Shown in pieces: positions 1 through 19,761 of a DNA stretch of 64,000 nucleotides; the first letter of the stretch is position 1; every line of letters starts with the position of its first letter. The translations under genes were made by a program, and so were the position numbers. Under the pieces are notes generated by a model that saw nothing but the letters and a program-made list of their open reading frames with translations, was not told the DNA's origin and did not search any database. Source of the DNA: Quillaja saponaria (lineage: Eukaryota > Streptophyta > Magnoliopsida > Fabales > Quillajaceae); assembly GCA_029379385.1 (NCBI GenBank), contig CM055605.1:248001-312000 (forward strand). Direction: 5' to 3'.

Positions 1-1560
1 TTTTTGGAATAAATAAAATAGTATAACATTTAAATAGGTTGAGTTTTATATTAATATTTTGTCTTCGTTTTTTTATTATTAACATGTCACAGTTTTTAAC
101 TTATTAGATATTAGATAGAATAATACAAAGGAACAAATATTTCATCTTAGCACAGCTAACCAACTAAGTTTTTCCCTCTCACCTTATATTTTATTTATTT
201 AAATTATAATTAACCTCTTATATTTATAATTTAATTTTATCAGCGATATTTTTAATTAAAAAAATAAGAGTAATATAAAAAAAATACTTAAACGTTTATT
301 TATTTCAAATCATAAAATTAGAATAAGTTCAAAGAGTATAATTTTTATTCCTGATTTTATTTTAAATGGAATTAATTAAATAAATTTTATTTCAAACACA
401 CTATGAGAACAATCATGAGAGATGTAAGAAGCTGTGAACCAACGAGACAATCACGAGGGACAATGTGAGCCTCGCATATATACTTGCATAATGCCACACT
501 GAGTTGAAACTGAGCCTTAAATTCAATTTGAACAATTGAATCTTCTAAAAAAATTTCCCAATTTAAACAATTTAAACAATATTATTATATCCTTTAGGAA
601 GATGAAAATTGCTTACATGTATATGCAAAATTACTTAATATATTCTATAGGATATGCTCAATATCATCGGTGATCAATACAATGTCATCTCTTCATTACT
701 TTTATAGATTTAAAATTGTGAAATGTCCATAAATTCATTAATAATAACTTGATTTTTATTATAAATCTTATATTTTATGATAGATAAAGACGAATATATA
801 ACATTATATTTTTATATTTTTACAATTACGAGAACGTAACTCTCACTTTTGATTTATATATTTTAAATATCATAAATGATTTTATTCCTTTGTTAAAATT
901 ATATATAGACGTGTGATTTTGGATAAAAAACATATAATTTATTTTGTATTGTTTGTTATTATTTAATCAATTTCACATTGAATGTATTATACAAATATAT
1001 TTTTTTTAAGAGGCAAACATATATGAAATTAAGATCAATTTATCGTTTATTTTAATTTTATTTATCAATAAAGTAACAAAATAATCAATATCTATTATAG
1101 AAAACAAAAAATCATTAAATTTCAACGTACCATAAAAAGTGATAATAACACTTATTGTTTCATGCTTATATTTTTATTTTTTCAAGATATAATTAAATTA
1201 TGTACCGTTTGCTGAAAAAAAATAAGCACTTAAGCACATATACCATTTGGTAAAAGAAAAAGAAATAATGTAACATAAACTCACAATTAATAATAAAATT
1301 TATCAAATTGTAGATTGGAAAATAAAATATATTTTATTTAATGATTTGATCTGAAATATATAATAATAATAATTCATTACACTAAAAAATATTTTATTAC
1401 AGGAATAAATAATATAAAATATCTCAATATATAAATTATAGGAATGCCGCGGTTAATGCATGCCGCTTCTTTTGACACTTTCCAGTTTCTCTCTCCTTCC
1501 AACGGTCCAACTTTGACTCTCTCCTCCCTCCCTCGCTCTCTCTCTTTCGGTCTCTCTGTA
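1..1560. other. AT-rich intergenic DNA
   Basis: No coding sequence is convincing here. The DNA is very AT-rich with many short poly-A and poly-T runs. From about 1480 it turns CT-rich, which looks like the 5' leader region of the C2/GRAM gene that follows. A 22-base word at 386-407 recurs with two changes at 31484-31505, so part of this stretch probably belongs to a dispersed repeat family. Confidence 0.6.
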
Positions 1561-1620
1561 TGATATGAAGTGTTCGTCATCTTCAAATTCAATGCTTGGA
1601 ATGGCTTTTCTAAATTGTGA

Positions 1621-1628
1621 AAACCCTA
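1621..1628 (+). promoter_or_regulatory. Telo-box-like AAACCCTA in the 5' leader of the BAGP1-like gene
   Basis: AAACCCTA lies about 90 bases before the ATG, next to a CT-rich tract (about 1490-1560). In plants this motif is common just downstream of transcription starts of housekeeping and growth genes. Only the motif is seen; its function here is inferred. Confidence 0.4.
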
Positions 1629-1717
1629 GAAATCTTCCGTGAAAATTTATAAGACACTCGATTCACTGATCGAAAAGTGTTGTTCCTTCATTGTAAGATT
1701 TGATACCTCAATCCAAC

Positions 1718-9754
<8,037 letters not shown>

Positions 9755-11417
9755 TACATCCACCAACCTCAGATTGGAGTTTCTTTTTTTTTTTGTTTCT
9801 TTTTTAAAATTATCTTTATTTCTGTAAATGTACTTCTTTTACCCTCCTTCAGTTATAATTTTTTCACATGTACAGATAGAAAATAATTTTCATAATGGCA
9901 ATAGGTTTTTATCTTGTATTATCAGTGGACACCGTCCTCATAGGGAGAACTAATGGTGTTTTCCCTTTAAATTCTTCTTTGTTAGTAAAGAATTGAACTT
10001 TGAGGTAAACAAAATACTGAATATGCTATGAGCCTATGACATTACAGAAAAATATACCTAGCAAATATGGAAATAAATTGTTCAACGAAAATTGGCTTTG
10101 ACAGGGACATGCAGTTGTTAGACAATGTTCATGAACAGGTTTAGTTTTAGTAGGGGCCGATTTCAAATTTTACTCGTATATGAAATCTCCATTTGGTTTC
10201 CCTGTCTCTTGTTGAGCTAGGAGAGTCTTTCTTGCTCTTCTTTTAATTTGTTCAAAGAAAAAAAAAATTGTTATTGCTAATTGAGGGACTCCTTGTTTGA
10301 ACGGCTACATGTTCGACTAACTGTCATCTAGTATATCAGTCTATTTGTCTTAATTCTAGTATTATTTTTTAAGATGTGAGAAATACCCAAAAAGAAAGGC
10401 ATTTTGGGTCAAGTAGACAGTGGAGGGCCTAGAGGCTCTCTTTGGGTGATAATACTAAGACACATGGCAAGTGCTAATTATCCTTCCTAAACCCTTGGTT
10501 CCCCTTAGTACTTCGATAATAATGTCGAAAATTAGAAATGGGAATTTTCAGAATCAACAAGAAGTGTGTGACATTTTCTATAAAAGTAACAAGGTGAGGT
10601 AAAATGGAAAAGCAGAAGGCTTAAAACTCGTTTTTGCTCAATATCAGTTGTGTCAACTGCATCGTAATTATAAGACTGATGTTACATATATGCAAATTTC
10701 TCACATAGTTCTCTGTGCCACATCTAATTTAAGTCTTTGTAATCAAATATTTTAAATTACTTATTATCATAACTGACTAATACCTCAAGTCCAAAAGACT
10801 GTATAATTGTAACATGAAAATAACATAATAAGAGAAATTTTATAAATTTATTTTTAATCAATTTAGTATATCTTACAAGATCAATTACCCTTAGTTTTTT
10901 TGAATAAACTAGACATATACTAATCTATTTGAATTTACCAATGTTTACTTACTGAACCTATGATTAAAAATATTTAAGAATTAAATTCAAGGAAATACAT
11001 TTTATTAGCTTAAATATGCAAGGCAGAACTCTTAACTGTACATACTGTCCTGTCTGTAGATATTTCAATCACACAGTAACTCTGTGTAATCAATATACTA
11101 ATTTGATTCATGGAATCAACATATTGATATACATTTTACATTAGTATATTGTGAGACGTACAGATACCATAACACAGAAAGCTCTCCCGGTCACCAGTTT
11201 AAAATCGAATGGTGTGGGACAGCATTTGAACCAAGTATTCAGTTCAGTTCAATCAATGCCTAACTATTTCAGCTACCAGGATTACATATGGGATGCATCT
11301 TTGACCTTTATCAGAATTCAAGTTATTGGCATCTGCTTGAGAAGAGTAAAATCAACTGCTCTTAAAAGCCTGATATCTAGCATCTTCACAACCCTTTGGC
11401 TGCTGAGACAAATTGTG
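9755..11417. other. Convergent intergenic spacer
   Basis: This lies between the 3' ends of the BAGP1-like gene (+) and the bHLH gene (-). The first few hundred bases should be the 3' UTR of the former and the last few hundred that of the latter. I see no gene here; an ORF at 11151-11432 on the + strand is antisense to the bHLH 3' end and is not supported. Confidence 0.55.
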
Positions 11418-13540
11418 TTAATGGAATTCTGAGACAGCTTTCTCGAATTTGGGTGAACTGGTTTTTATAGGGGCCCAGATGTCTGCACCATTGCTGCGAG
11501 CAACTCCGACCGTGCACGAAATAGGAACAAGACATAATCCTATACTTCTGAGGCTGTGTGCTTCCAATTCCTGAAGGGGAAAAACAAAACAAAACAAAGA
11601 ATATCATCATAAATTATGATTGAGATGCAACTGACACCATTAAGCTTAATCATAATGCAGACCAGGTTTGACACCCCAACGCCAATAATAAAAAACCACC
11701 AAATAACATGCTCACTCAGTAATGGGGAAATTACAGAAATTTAAGACACATTTGACTAATTACATGTTCTGGAGTTCTCATTGATGTTAATATTGACTAA
11801 ACTATAAGTAATGAGGATAATTATTCATGATATTCATGCTCATGCTGTCATGTCTACCTGCATTCTGGCTGTTGGTGAACTTTGAAGATAAGGAGCACTC
11901 AACACCTGAAATTACCAAAAGAAAAATAATTATATATACAAGAAAGGCAGTGGATATGACAAGTTAAATTTTGATATGACATAGATAAGTAGTTCAATAC
12001 CAAAAAATAATAATAATAATAATGATTATGTAATCAATTCACAGTATATTTATCCTCAATGAATCCTGTTACTTAGATGACTAACATTATTATACTATTA
12101 GTTATAATTATAAGGATTTCCATCAGATTTGTCAGAGAAATCAAACAACAAAAAATGATTGTGGATCAATCAAAGCCATCCACACTCAACATGTAGAGCG
12201 CCCAGGTTGTCAATAGGATACAGATTTAAATTCAGTCTAAAAGAAAGTAGGAAAAGTTAGTTGGAACTCAATCTAGTTATCGCTTATTTCCTAAGCTTGA
12301 ACGAGTTTCCTTCTTGTAAGAAAATGAATTTACCGAATGAAATATATGCAACTAGAAACATCCTAGCTAAGCTTAAGTTCCAGGTATGGCCTTAAAATGA
12401 GTTGCTAATGATTGATCAATAAAACATATCCTATACTCAAACCTCAAATAGAAAAAAATCTGAGCCATTCAAACATAGTATCTTTTGGGCACAAAATATG
12501 ACATTGAAATGTGCTGACATCATATTCAGACCAGAATCAGATAGATATTACTAAAAAGTAATAATTAAGCCAAACCACTTAAGTTCAGCATAAGGCATGC
12601 ATGTTAGCTACCAATGATATTTGCAGAAAAAGTATGACCAGAAAAGCCAAACCTTAACTTGTTCTTGAAGAAACCTTATATAGTCCATTGCCTCCAGGAG
12701 GACAGAAGCTGTGTCCGTCTGCAGTGAGAATTAAAAAGGCCACAACAAATGGTAAGCAACCCATATACTGAAAGATGTAGCATAAGCAAGATGAGCAGCT
12801 TAAAATGGAGCCTGAGATTCATTTGCCATACTATAAATCAAATGAATAGAAGTAAATTATCCTGTACTTTGTTAAAAAGCTCACGGCTTATTTAAAATGA
12901 ACAAGTTGCCACATACCTTCCCATATGGTGAAACAAGCTGCTGCAGGGCAACAATTTGCTTGCCAATCCTTTCCTTTCTCTCCTATACCCAAAAAGAACA
13001 CACAGAAACTGTTACACATATACCAGTAAACAGATAGTAAACAGATAAAAGAACACATATCCTGTAAGCTAGCCCTTTTTCTCCTTTCTTTCTTTATTAG
13101 ATGTGAGAAAGTTCCCATAAAGATTATGGTGTGTGTCATAACCCTGGCTAATGGGAACCAAGAAAATGCAAGAGAGACCCCTCATTGCATCTTGGTAGAC
13201 TCGGTAACAGAGTATAGGTTTCAAGGGTTATACAGAAAGCAATAAAGAAATTACATTACATCCTAGAGACAGGTTCTGATTAATTTAACAAATTGGGAAG
13301 ATGAAGTATAGCAAGACAGCTACTTGCAGCCAAATTCATGATAATAACCTTCAATGCTGTGAAACCAAATATACTAGTATAGCAAGAGAAGTACTTATCA
13401 AACAATCAGAAATAATAACAGTGCAAAGAAGCAAAAGCAACCTTGGTGGAAATAGGTACTTCAGCTTTATGTCTTTTAGATGCAATAGAAGAGAAACTGC
13501 TTTGGTCAACAGAGCATGGGTTCCTTTTGTGTTCCATCAT
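11418..13540 (-). CDS. bHLH153: Small atypical bHLH transcription regulator, bHLH153-like
   Basis: Exons on the minus strand: 13540-13442, 12982-12917, 12718-12653, 11905-11858, 11570-11418, giving 143 aa with perfect phase. The helix-loop-helix runs [20 protein letters not shown] (residues 34-53), then [22 protein letters not shown] and VK. The C-terminal block [18 protein letters not shown] and [11 protein letters not shown] is typical of the plant bHLH110/112/153 group. Small size and the N-terminus [15 protein letters not shown] point to bHLH153. The basic region lacks the usual HER residues for E-box contact, so it may act by dimerising rather than by binding E-boxes (inference). A 5' UTR intron is likely, from the acceptor at 13568 back to the strong donor at 15535 (about 1.97 kb), with the leader exon upstream. 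Confidence 0.9.
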
Positions 13541-13567
13541 CTTTCTAATCTCTGACTGTTCTTCTCC

Positions 13568-15535
13568 CTAGCAGAAAGAGCAAATTAAAATCACCATGAC
13601 TGAGGATTTCAACACTGACGGCACTTGTAAGTTATAGTTTAAGGACTAACATGAAAAATGCTAAAAAAAAAAGAAACTAAATAATCATCACAATTCCCCT
13701 TTACAGTCAGAATGTGATAACAAAGAAATTATTGTGACTTGAACCGTCGTAATTTATTTGTTACCATATTATGAATCATAACAAAATAACCATATCAAAA
13801 CGAAAGATTTCAAATTATTTATTACCATACTTGAGAAGACTTTATACTGAATACTATGGTGTGCAATCTCACTAATACTGACCTAACCATGAAATAAATC
13901 CAAATCAAACATTTTCAAAGTTGATCTTCTCTTGCTTTTAAAATGATTTGAAAAATTGACGCTCTAATCTTTTCTTCCCCTCGGAAACCAGGACAAGTTG
14001 GCCAATGGCAACATGATCTTGCCAGAGAAAAGTGAATATCTGATTTTGAATAATACAACTAAGATTCTTGTAATAGTTATCAAATTTTCCTAAATATTTG
14101 AGAGGAAGACCAGTAGAATTTGGGCATGTAAAGTGTCACTGATAAAGGTAGTACTCATAGATAGTGGAACCAGGGAACTATATTAACCATGAAGTTATCA
14201 TTTTTATGAGAAAACACACAGCAAGTGGAATGAACTCCATAACCATAATGCACTTATTGATGGCGAAATTGAGTTTCTTGTGTTTAGCTTTGGGGCACCA
14301 TGCCCCATCCACCTAAACAAAGGTGAAACATATACACAGGTGGAAGTCCATTATTGGTCTGCAGCACAAAGCCACCCTTGCACGGTGCACTGATACTGGC
14401 TAGAATATTAAAAAAATCAAGTTGACAAACCACAGAGATAAATATAGATTAAGGAAGCATCCAATAAAATGACAAATAGTTTAGTCAAAGTATTAATGCT
14501 TAACGGAATTCGCATCTTGAATTAAACAAATTTTATCAAAAGCGTCTGCACAGCATACAAAAACAATTAACATATTTGGTGTTTATAACATGAGAAAAAA
14601 CCTGCAGCACTGTTCTGGTCACAGATTAACCCTTCATCCACACACAAAGAGACAAAGACTTAACAAAATATACAATTAGCGAATGTTATGTTATTATATC
14701 ACAAAAAATATTTAAAAATGATGTCTCCATCTTCAACTAATACATATATATGTACATACATCTTACTGTGTACATCTTACTAATAACTGTAAGCATACAA
14801 ACAGGAAAACAGTTCCGAAAAAGAATGGAAAACAGTCATCTAATCTTAGAGATAAAATAATACTCCAAGGAACTATCAAAGTTATGAATGAGCTACGCCT
14901 ATGAATGGTTCAAGGGTCATACCATCACCAAAATAGAAGTAAAACAGGATTCAAGGTTTAGAATTTATCCTGGTTTTGGTTTATGACCAAAATATGAGAC
15001 ACAATCATCAATATCTTTATTCTTTTTATATAGTGGGTGCCTAGCTTAAATACTTAAATGGTTTCTGGTGGGCCCAAAACAAGAAAAAAAGAAAAAAAAA
15101 CAATGCATGAACGAATCTAATTTGCGTCTATAATCTTTTCACCAGCTTTAATTAAATGCCAAACAATATCTTATTGGAGACCAAACAAAATGATAAAACA
15201 ATTAATAAACATTAAACCCAATAAGTAATCTAGGCAGTAAAAGTAAGCTCCCAGAAATGTAAGTCCTAACAAACATTTGTTGTAAAGTATCTATTTAGCA
15301 GAATAACCACAACAAAAATGAAGCAACGAGTGAATAAATGAGATTGTAAAGAAAGCGTTAATCAAACAGATTCTTTGGGGAATAAAATTTACAAAATTTC
15401 CTACAACAGGCTCAAATGTTGAGTAAAAGTGCATTTGGATTTATCAACAGAAAGACAACGCCTTTAGAAAGAACATTGGAAAAAGGGATTTTTTGGGCAT
15501 AATTTTTGATGCAGGTTGAAGATTTAACAACTTAC
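13568..15535 (-). other. Putative 5' UTR intron of the bHLH153-like gene
   Basis: On the minus strand a GTAAGT donor (ending at 15535) follows leader sequence, and a CTAG acceptor (ending at 13568) precedes the first coding exon. No ATG-started reading frame between them shows protein-like character. Leader introns of this kind often raise expression in plants. There may be further splice sites around 15590-15615, so the leader structure is uncertain. Confidence 0.55.
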
Positions 15536-15699
15536 CAGTAATTTAGAGTCAGCATTGCAAAAAGGGCTCACAAACATCTCGAACTTTTCCAGCGAAATTC
15601 TTCAAGACCCACCTAGAAAATCTCCAAAATAACATGAAATTTTAACCGAGAACCCAACTAAAATTGGCCTCGACTATTGAAAGAAACAAAAACAAATGA

Positions 15700-16020
15700 T
15701 CAGTCTCTTTCTCTCTTCGATCGGTTAATATGTTCATGAAAAACGCGGATACCAACACCGCGGAGCTAGTAACTGTAGGCTACAGCCAACGTTCCTGGAA
15801 ATTTTTTTCCGGAATGTTTCAGAACTCGGCGGAGGTGTGAAGCAGCAGTGAAGGAGAACTGGTGAAGTGGTCGAGGAGAGACAGACAGAGACAGAGACAG
15901 AGGAGGAACGAGAGAGAGAGTTAGAAATCAGGGGGAAGAGGAGGGCAGCGGAGCAAGGGCTTTAAAAGTGTTCCATAAAATTAAAATAAATAATAAGGAA
16001 ATTAATATAAATAAAATATT
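15700..16020 (-). promoter_or_regulatory. 5' leader and core promoter region of the bHLH153-like gene
   Basis: The 15870-15930 stretch is a GAGA/ACAGAG-rich tract, which is CT-rich on the coding strand, as is common in plant 5' leaders. Upstream it becomes AT-rich. No clear TATA box position can be fixed. Confidence 0.4.
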
Positions 16021-16564
16021 TTATTCTGACGTCGTTCTAGAAATATGACAATTTATTTGACAGCTAATTTACAACCATGGAAGAGAGCAATAAGCCAAAG
16101 AGAGTGGGAAGTGAGCGATTTCTTTGTCTTTTTTTTTATTTTTTGGATTGAGCCACGTAGGATATTTTTTTTCCTAACTGATGTTTGTCTAATTTGGCGG
16201 GAAATCGCTGTCAGAGCAGTTTTTCTTTTTACATGGGGTATGCAGTTTCGGACAGCGGGTCCCGCATGTCCCACTAGCTTCCTCATTATTATTTATTAAA
16301 TTTGTCTAACCGGCTGAGACGCTTAATTTTTATAAATAAAATATTTATAGTATTTATTATATTAATAACTATCTTAAGCATCTGTAATAATTTATTTTAC
16401 TTATTTAACACCAAAGACCTAACCCGTGAGGGTCGCCAGGCTTAGTCGCGATGTCAGTACACTCGCCTCTATTAGGCTTCATTAGTAACTAGACTCCTAG
16501 GACAAGACGCCCGGTGAGGAGATAGCTCCTCGTACATGGGGCGTGGAGAAATATGCGAGTAGAG
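16020..16564. other. Intergenic DNA with a GC-richer block next to the Mutator-like element
   Basis: The part from about 16410 to 16564 is clearly less AT-rich than its surroundings, and so is the stretch from 18119 to about 18250 on the other side of the element. The two flanks probably were one continuous sequence before the insertion. No protein can be read from it. Confidence 0.4.
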
Positions 16565-16771
16565 GCCAATGGAGGGACTTTTGGACAGAAGGGTCCAAGT
16601 TTCAAAATTTTTGTACAAAATGGTAAATTTTTTAATTTAATAGCCAAAATGGGGTAAGTGCTGAAACCGCATTTTCAAAACACGGTTTCTGAGTCCGATC
16701 TGGCATGTCATGTCACCCACGGACCCCACAGCATACACCTCATTAGAGACGCGCGTGAAAAAAAAAAAAAA

Positions 16772-16804
16772 GTTGAAACCGGCTTTTCAAAAGCCGGTTT
16801 CAAC
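16772..16804. repeat. 33-bp near-perfect palindrome in the left arm
   Basis: A 16-bp arm starting GTTGAAACCGGCTTTT pairs perfectly with its complement around one central C. The identical palindrome is at 17889-17921 in the right arm. Confidence 0.9.
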
Positions 16805-16806
16805 AA

Positions 16807-16835
16807 AATTTTGTCCCCCCGCGGGGGACAAAATT
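16807..16835. repeat. GC-cored hairpin in the left arm
   Basis: AATTTTGTCCCCC pairs with GGGGGACAAAATT across a 3-base loop. The counterpart at 17858-17886 keeps the stem although loop-side bases differ, so the hairpin is kept in both arms. Confidence 0.85.
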
Positions 16836-17736
16836 GAGAACTATAATGCCCCTAAATTAGGAGGATGGGCTTGCAACGGAAAAAGAAAAAATGGCAAAAA
16901 AAATTAAAAAAAAAGAAAGTGTACAATACTTCTATCTTAATGCTTTTACAGAACTGCACAAGTTTGACAAGATTTTTTCAAAAAAAAAGCTTTATAGAAT
17001 TCCCACACAATCTTTATTACTTCACTCCTGTCTATTTTAATCGATGGGATGCGGACAACATGCTCCATTACCAAAGTACCCTTCAAGCCATCAACATACA
17101 TTGAAAGTTGTAAACTTTATTTTTTTTTTTCAGCTTTTAGAGATGTGATATGTTATGTTCATTTAATTGATTAAAAAAATATCTAAAATTATTTTATTAT
17201 GTATATTAATTAAAGAATAAGTACAATAATTATTTATTTATAATATATATATATTAAATTATATTTTAAACTCTAAAAAAATTATGAATCACAATTTAGT
17301 AAATAATAATACTTTAACTTTAAATGTTTACACATAAAATGAGATAAAAAAATTAGAATAATAAAAAATTTATTTATAAATCAGTCAATGATCAGACTTA
17401 AATTTAAAATATTTTAATTTTAATTAATTAAGTTAAGATTTGATGGATATATTTTTTTATCAATTGAATTAATAATTGTTTTTGTTAAAATAATGACATT
17501 CCTATTATGTCTAAGAGCACGTCTCTTTATTTTTCTTTATTTATTTTTACAAACTTTTAAAACAAGTTAAAGAAATTGATGATAATTAATGAAGAAATTT
17601 TAAAACTTTTAAAACAAGTTAAAGAAAGTTTTGGGTAGATAAAGTATAATTAAAAATTTCAAGGGATAATTTGGGCATTCAAAAATAACTAGAGTAAGGT
17701 GTGAAAAATGTTTCTCCAACATTTTTCTCTGTGAAT

Positions 17737-18118
17737 CAGTTCTGTAAAAGCATTAAGATAGAAGTATTGTACACTTTCTTTTTTTTTTATTTTTTTTGCC
17801 ATTTTTTCTTTTTCCGTTGCAAGCCCATCCTCCTAATTTAGGGGCATTACAGTTCTCAATTTTGTCCCCCTCGGGGGGACAAAATTTTGTTGAAACCGGC
17901 TTTTCAAAAGCCGGTTTCAACTTTTTTCTTTTTTTCACGCGCGCCTCCCGTGAAGTGTGTGCTGTGGGGTCCGTGGGTGACATGGCATGCCAGATCGGAC
18001 TCAGAAACCGTGTTTTGAAAATGCGGTTTCAGCACTTACCCCATTTTGGCTATTAAAATAAAAAATTTGCCATTTTGTATAAAAATTTTGAGACTTGGAC
18101 CATTCTGTCCAAAAATCC
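17737..18118 (-). repeat. Right terminal inverted repeat of the Mutator-like element
   Basis: This is the inverted copy of 16575-16956, with the same internal hairpins at 17858-17886 and 17889-17921. It is followed directly by the second GCCAATGGAG target copy. Confidence 0.9.
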
Positions 18119-18128
18119 GCCAATGGAG

Positions 18129-19761
18129 TAGGATGGACATCATTGGATGTCGTAGGCGATTTAGGTGGGCTCCACAAGGCGCTTCGATTGTGACACAATA
18201 GTCCACGGGTGAAGGATTTTAGTCATCCATGGGACCCACACGCTTTTGCGCGTTTTTCCTTTAGACCACTTGCTTTTATGTTTGTCTTGAGAGTCGTTGA
18301 GTTTTTTCTTTTATTCTTTTTCTCTTTTTTCTAACTCCTCCTTTTCTCCACGATGGATGCAAAAGCAAGTGATACAAACATCATTTACTAAATTACCAGC
18401 TTCATTATTTAAGCAATAAATTTAGTTTTTTAAATTAATATGTTTGGATGGAAGAAATTTCTTCTATACATGTAAATATGATGTAAAAAAAAAATTTAGA
18501 CATATTTTTATTTATATATATATTGAATAAAAATTTAATAAAATTTGTTGTTTGTCATAGACTCACAGTAGGTCTAATTGGTAGTTGGTCAGTCAGTCTT
18601 GACTAATTAGAAAGGGGCATTACTATATATTTCATTGTTTTGGTTCTCAATCCAACGGGAATTATGCCACAAAAATTGGATACATCAAATCTTATGGAAG
18701 GGAAGGAAAACGACATCAAAGTCTTCAACCTTTTTACATGGTTTAGGTTTAATTAAAAGAAGAAAAAAAAACATTGTTTGCTTCCATCCCATACTAAAAA
18801 CGTACTTATGAATGTGAAAACTCTCCTTTTTTTTCTCTTCCTCTAATTTTTTTTCACTCGATGATATAATTTGCTCCAGTGTGAATGGTAAACAGCAGCC
18901 AAATTTGACCATGACTAGTAAAAATCCTAAGTTTATTTTAGTTATTTATTAACCCTCTTGCATATCCCACCTAGTACTCTGTCTTTCTCAAACAGCTAGA
19001 GAAAGATCAATGCATGCATATAAATATTAATTTTTTAAAATTGTGAGTGAAGAGAGTTGGTTAATAATGTCAAAAAGTTGACGCATTCAACATCTCCCTT
19101 AGAGAATTCAAAAAGACTTACTTGAAGGTGCAACATCATTGTCAAAGGCACAGGCTTTGTTATTTTTCACAAAGAAAACAACCCAGCAAAGCTTAGATTC
19201 CTCCATTTCTTTGATTAATTATTTCTGCTCGTTAATGATAGTGATAATTAAGATGCAATCAGCCATTCACCATCCAAAATATTTATTATCAACAACAAAC
19301 TTATCAAATTTCCCAATCCCAAAAACTATACACCTATTGCTCTATAAACACTAAATTAGGTTAAGAATCAACGAATCATTCATAATGTTGTCATTTATTT
19401 TTTGTACGTGTGTGTCTGTTTGAACTTTGAAGGAAGCATCACCAGTCCAGTTGTTTATCTTGTCCTGATTAATGACATCTATGTTATAATAATTCCAGCT
19501 TTTGTTTTTCTTTGTTATTAAGAATCATTCATAATTTTATCCTAATATTCTTGTGTCGTGGACACAATTACACAAATCTACCCAATCTTAAATCACGTTT
19601 CATGCACTCCATTGAATAATCACATAAACAAAGCTTAAGAACCAGCTCGGTTTTTGGCCCTATGTCAACTAGACAAAGGTTCTTTTTTCAAATTCCCTTC
19701 TTCCTTGAAAACTTGAAAATGGGAGGACCTCTATAAGTTAGAAGCCCCTGTAAAACATTCA
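18129..19761. other. Intergenic spacer downstream of THALLO
   Basis: AT-rich DNA without a supportable gene. The last couple of hundred bases before 19762 should be the 3' UTR of the minus-strand THALLO gene. ORFs near 18685-18912 and 19139-19354 are low-complexity and have no recognisable domain. Confidence 0.5.

Larger units (their letters stand above)
16575..16956 (+). repeat. Left terminal inverted repeat of the Mutator-like element
   Basis: This arm pairs with 17737-18118. The match ends inside at the word ACAGAACTG, after which the two sides diverge. It contains three nested hairpins (16663-16689 imperfect; 16772-16804; 16807-16835). Confidence 0.9.
16575..18118. mobile_element. Non-autonomous Mutator-like element with long terminal inverted repeats
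   Basis: The element is 1544 bp. Its ends are inverted copies: the left begins GGACTTTTGGACAG, the right complement begins GGATTTTTGGACAG. The arms (16575-16956 and 17737-18118) are both 382 bp and match closely along their length. The element is flanked by the direct repeat GCCAATGGAG at 16565-16574 and 18119-18128, a 10-bp target duplication. Long arms and 9-11 bp duplications are typical of MULEs. The 780-bp core is AT-rich with no transposase reading frame, so it must rely on a transposase from elsewhere. The near-identity of the arms suggests a fairly recent insertion. The same 'protein' readable on both strands in the arms is a by-product of the inverted repeat. Confidence 0.9.

Noticed and set aside
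16045..16299. Overlapping ORFs on both strands at 16045-16299
   Set aside because: Both lack recognisable domains and lie in intergenic DNA next to the Mutator-like element.
16710..16907. An ORF whose predicted protein recurs on the opposite strand at 17753-17983
   Set aside because: It lies wholly in the arms of the Mutator-like element; the match is caused by the inverted repeat and includes poly-Lys from poly-A. There is no sign of a real protein.
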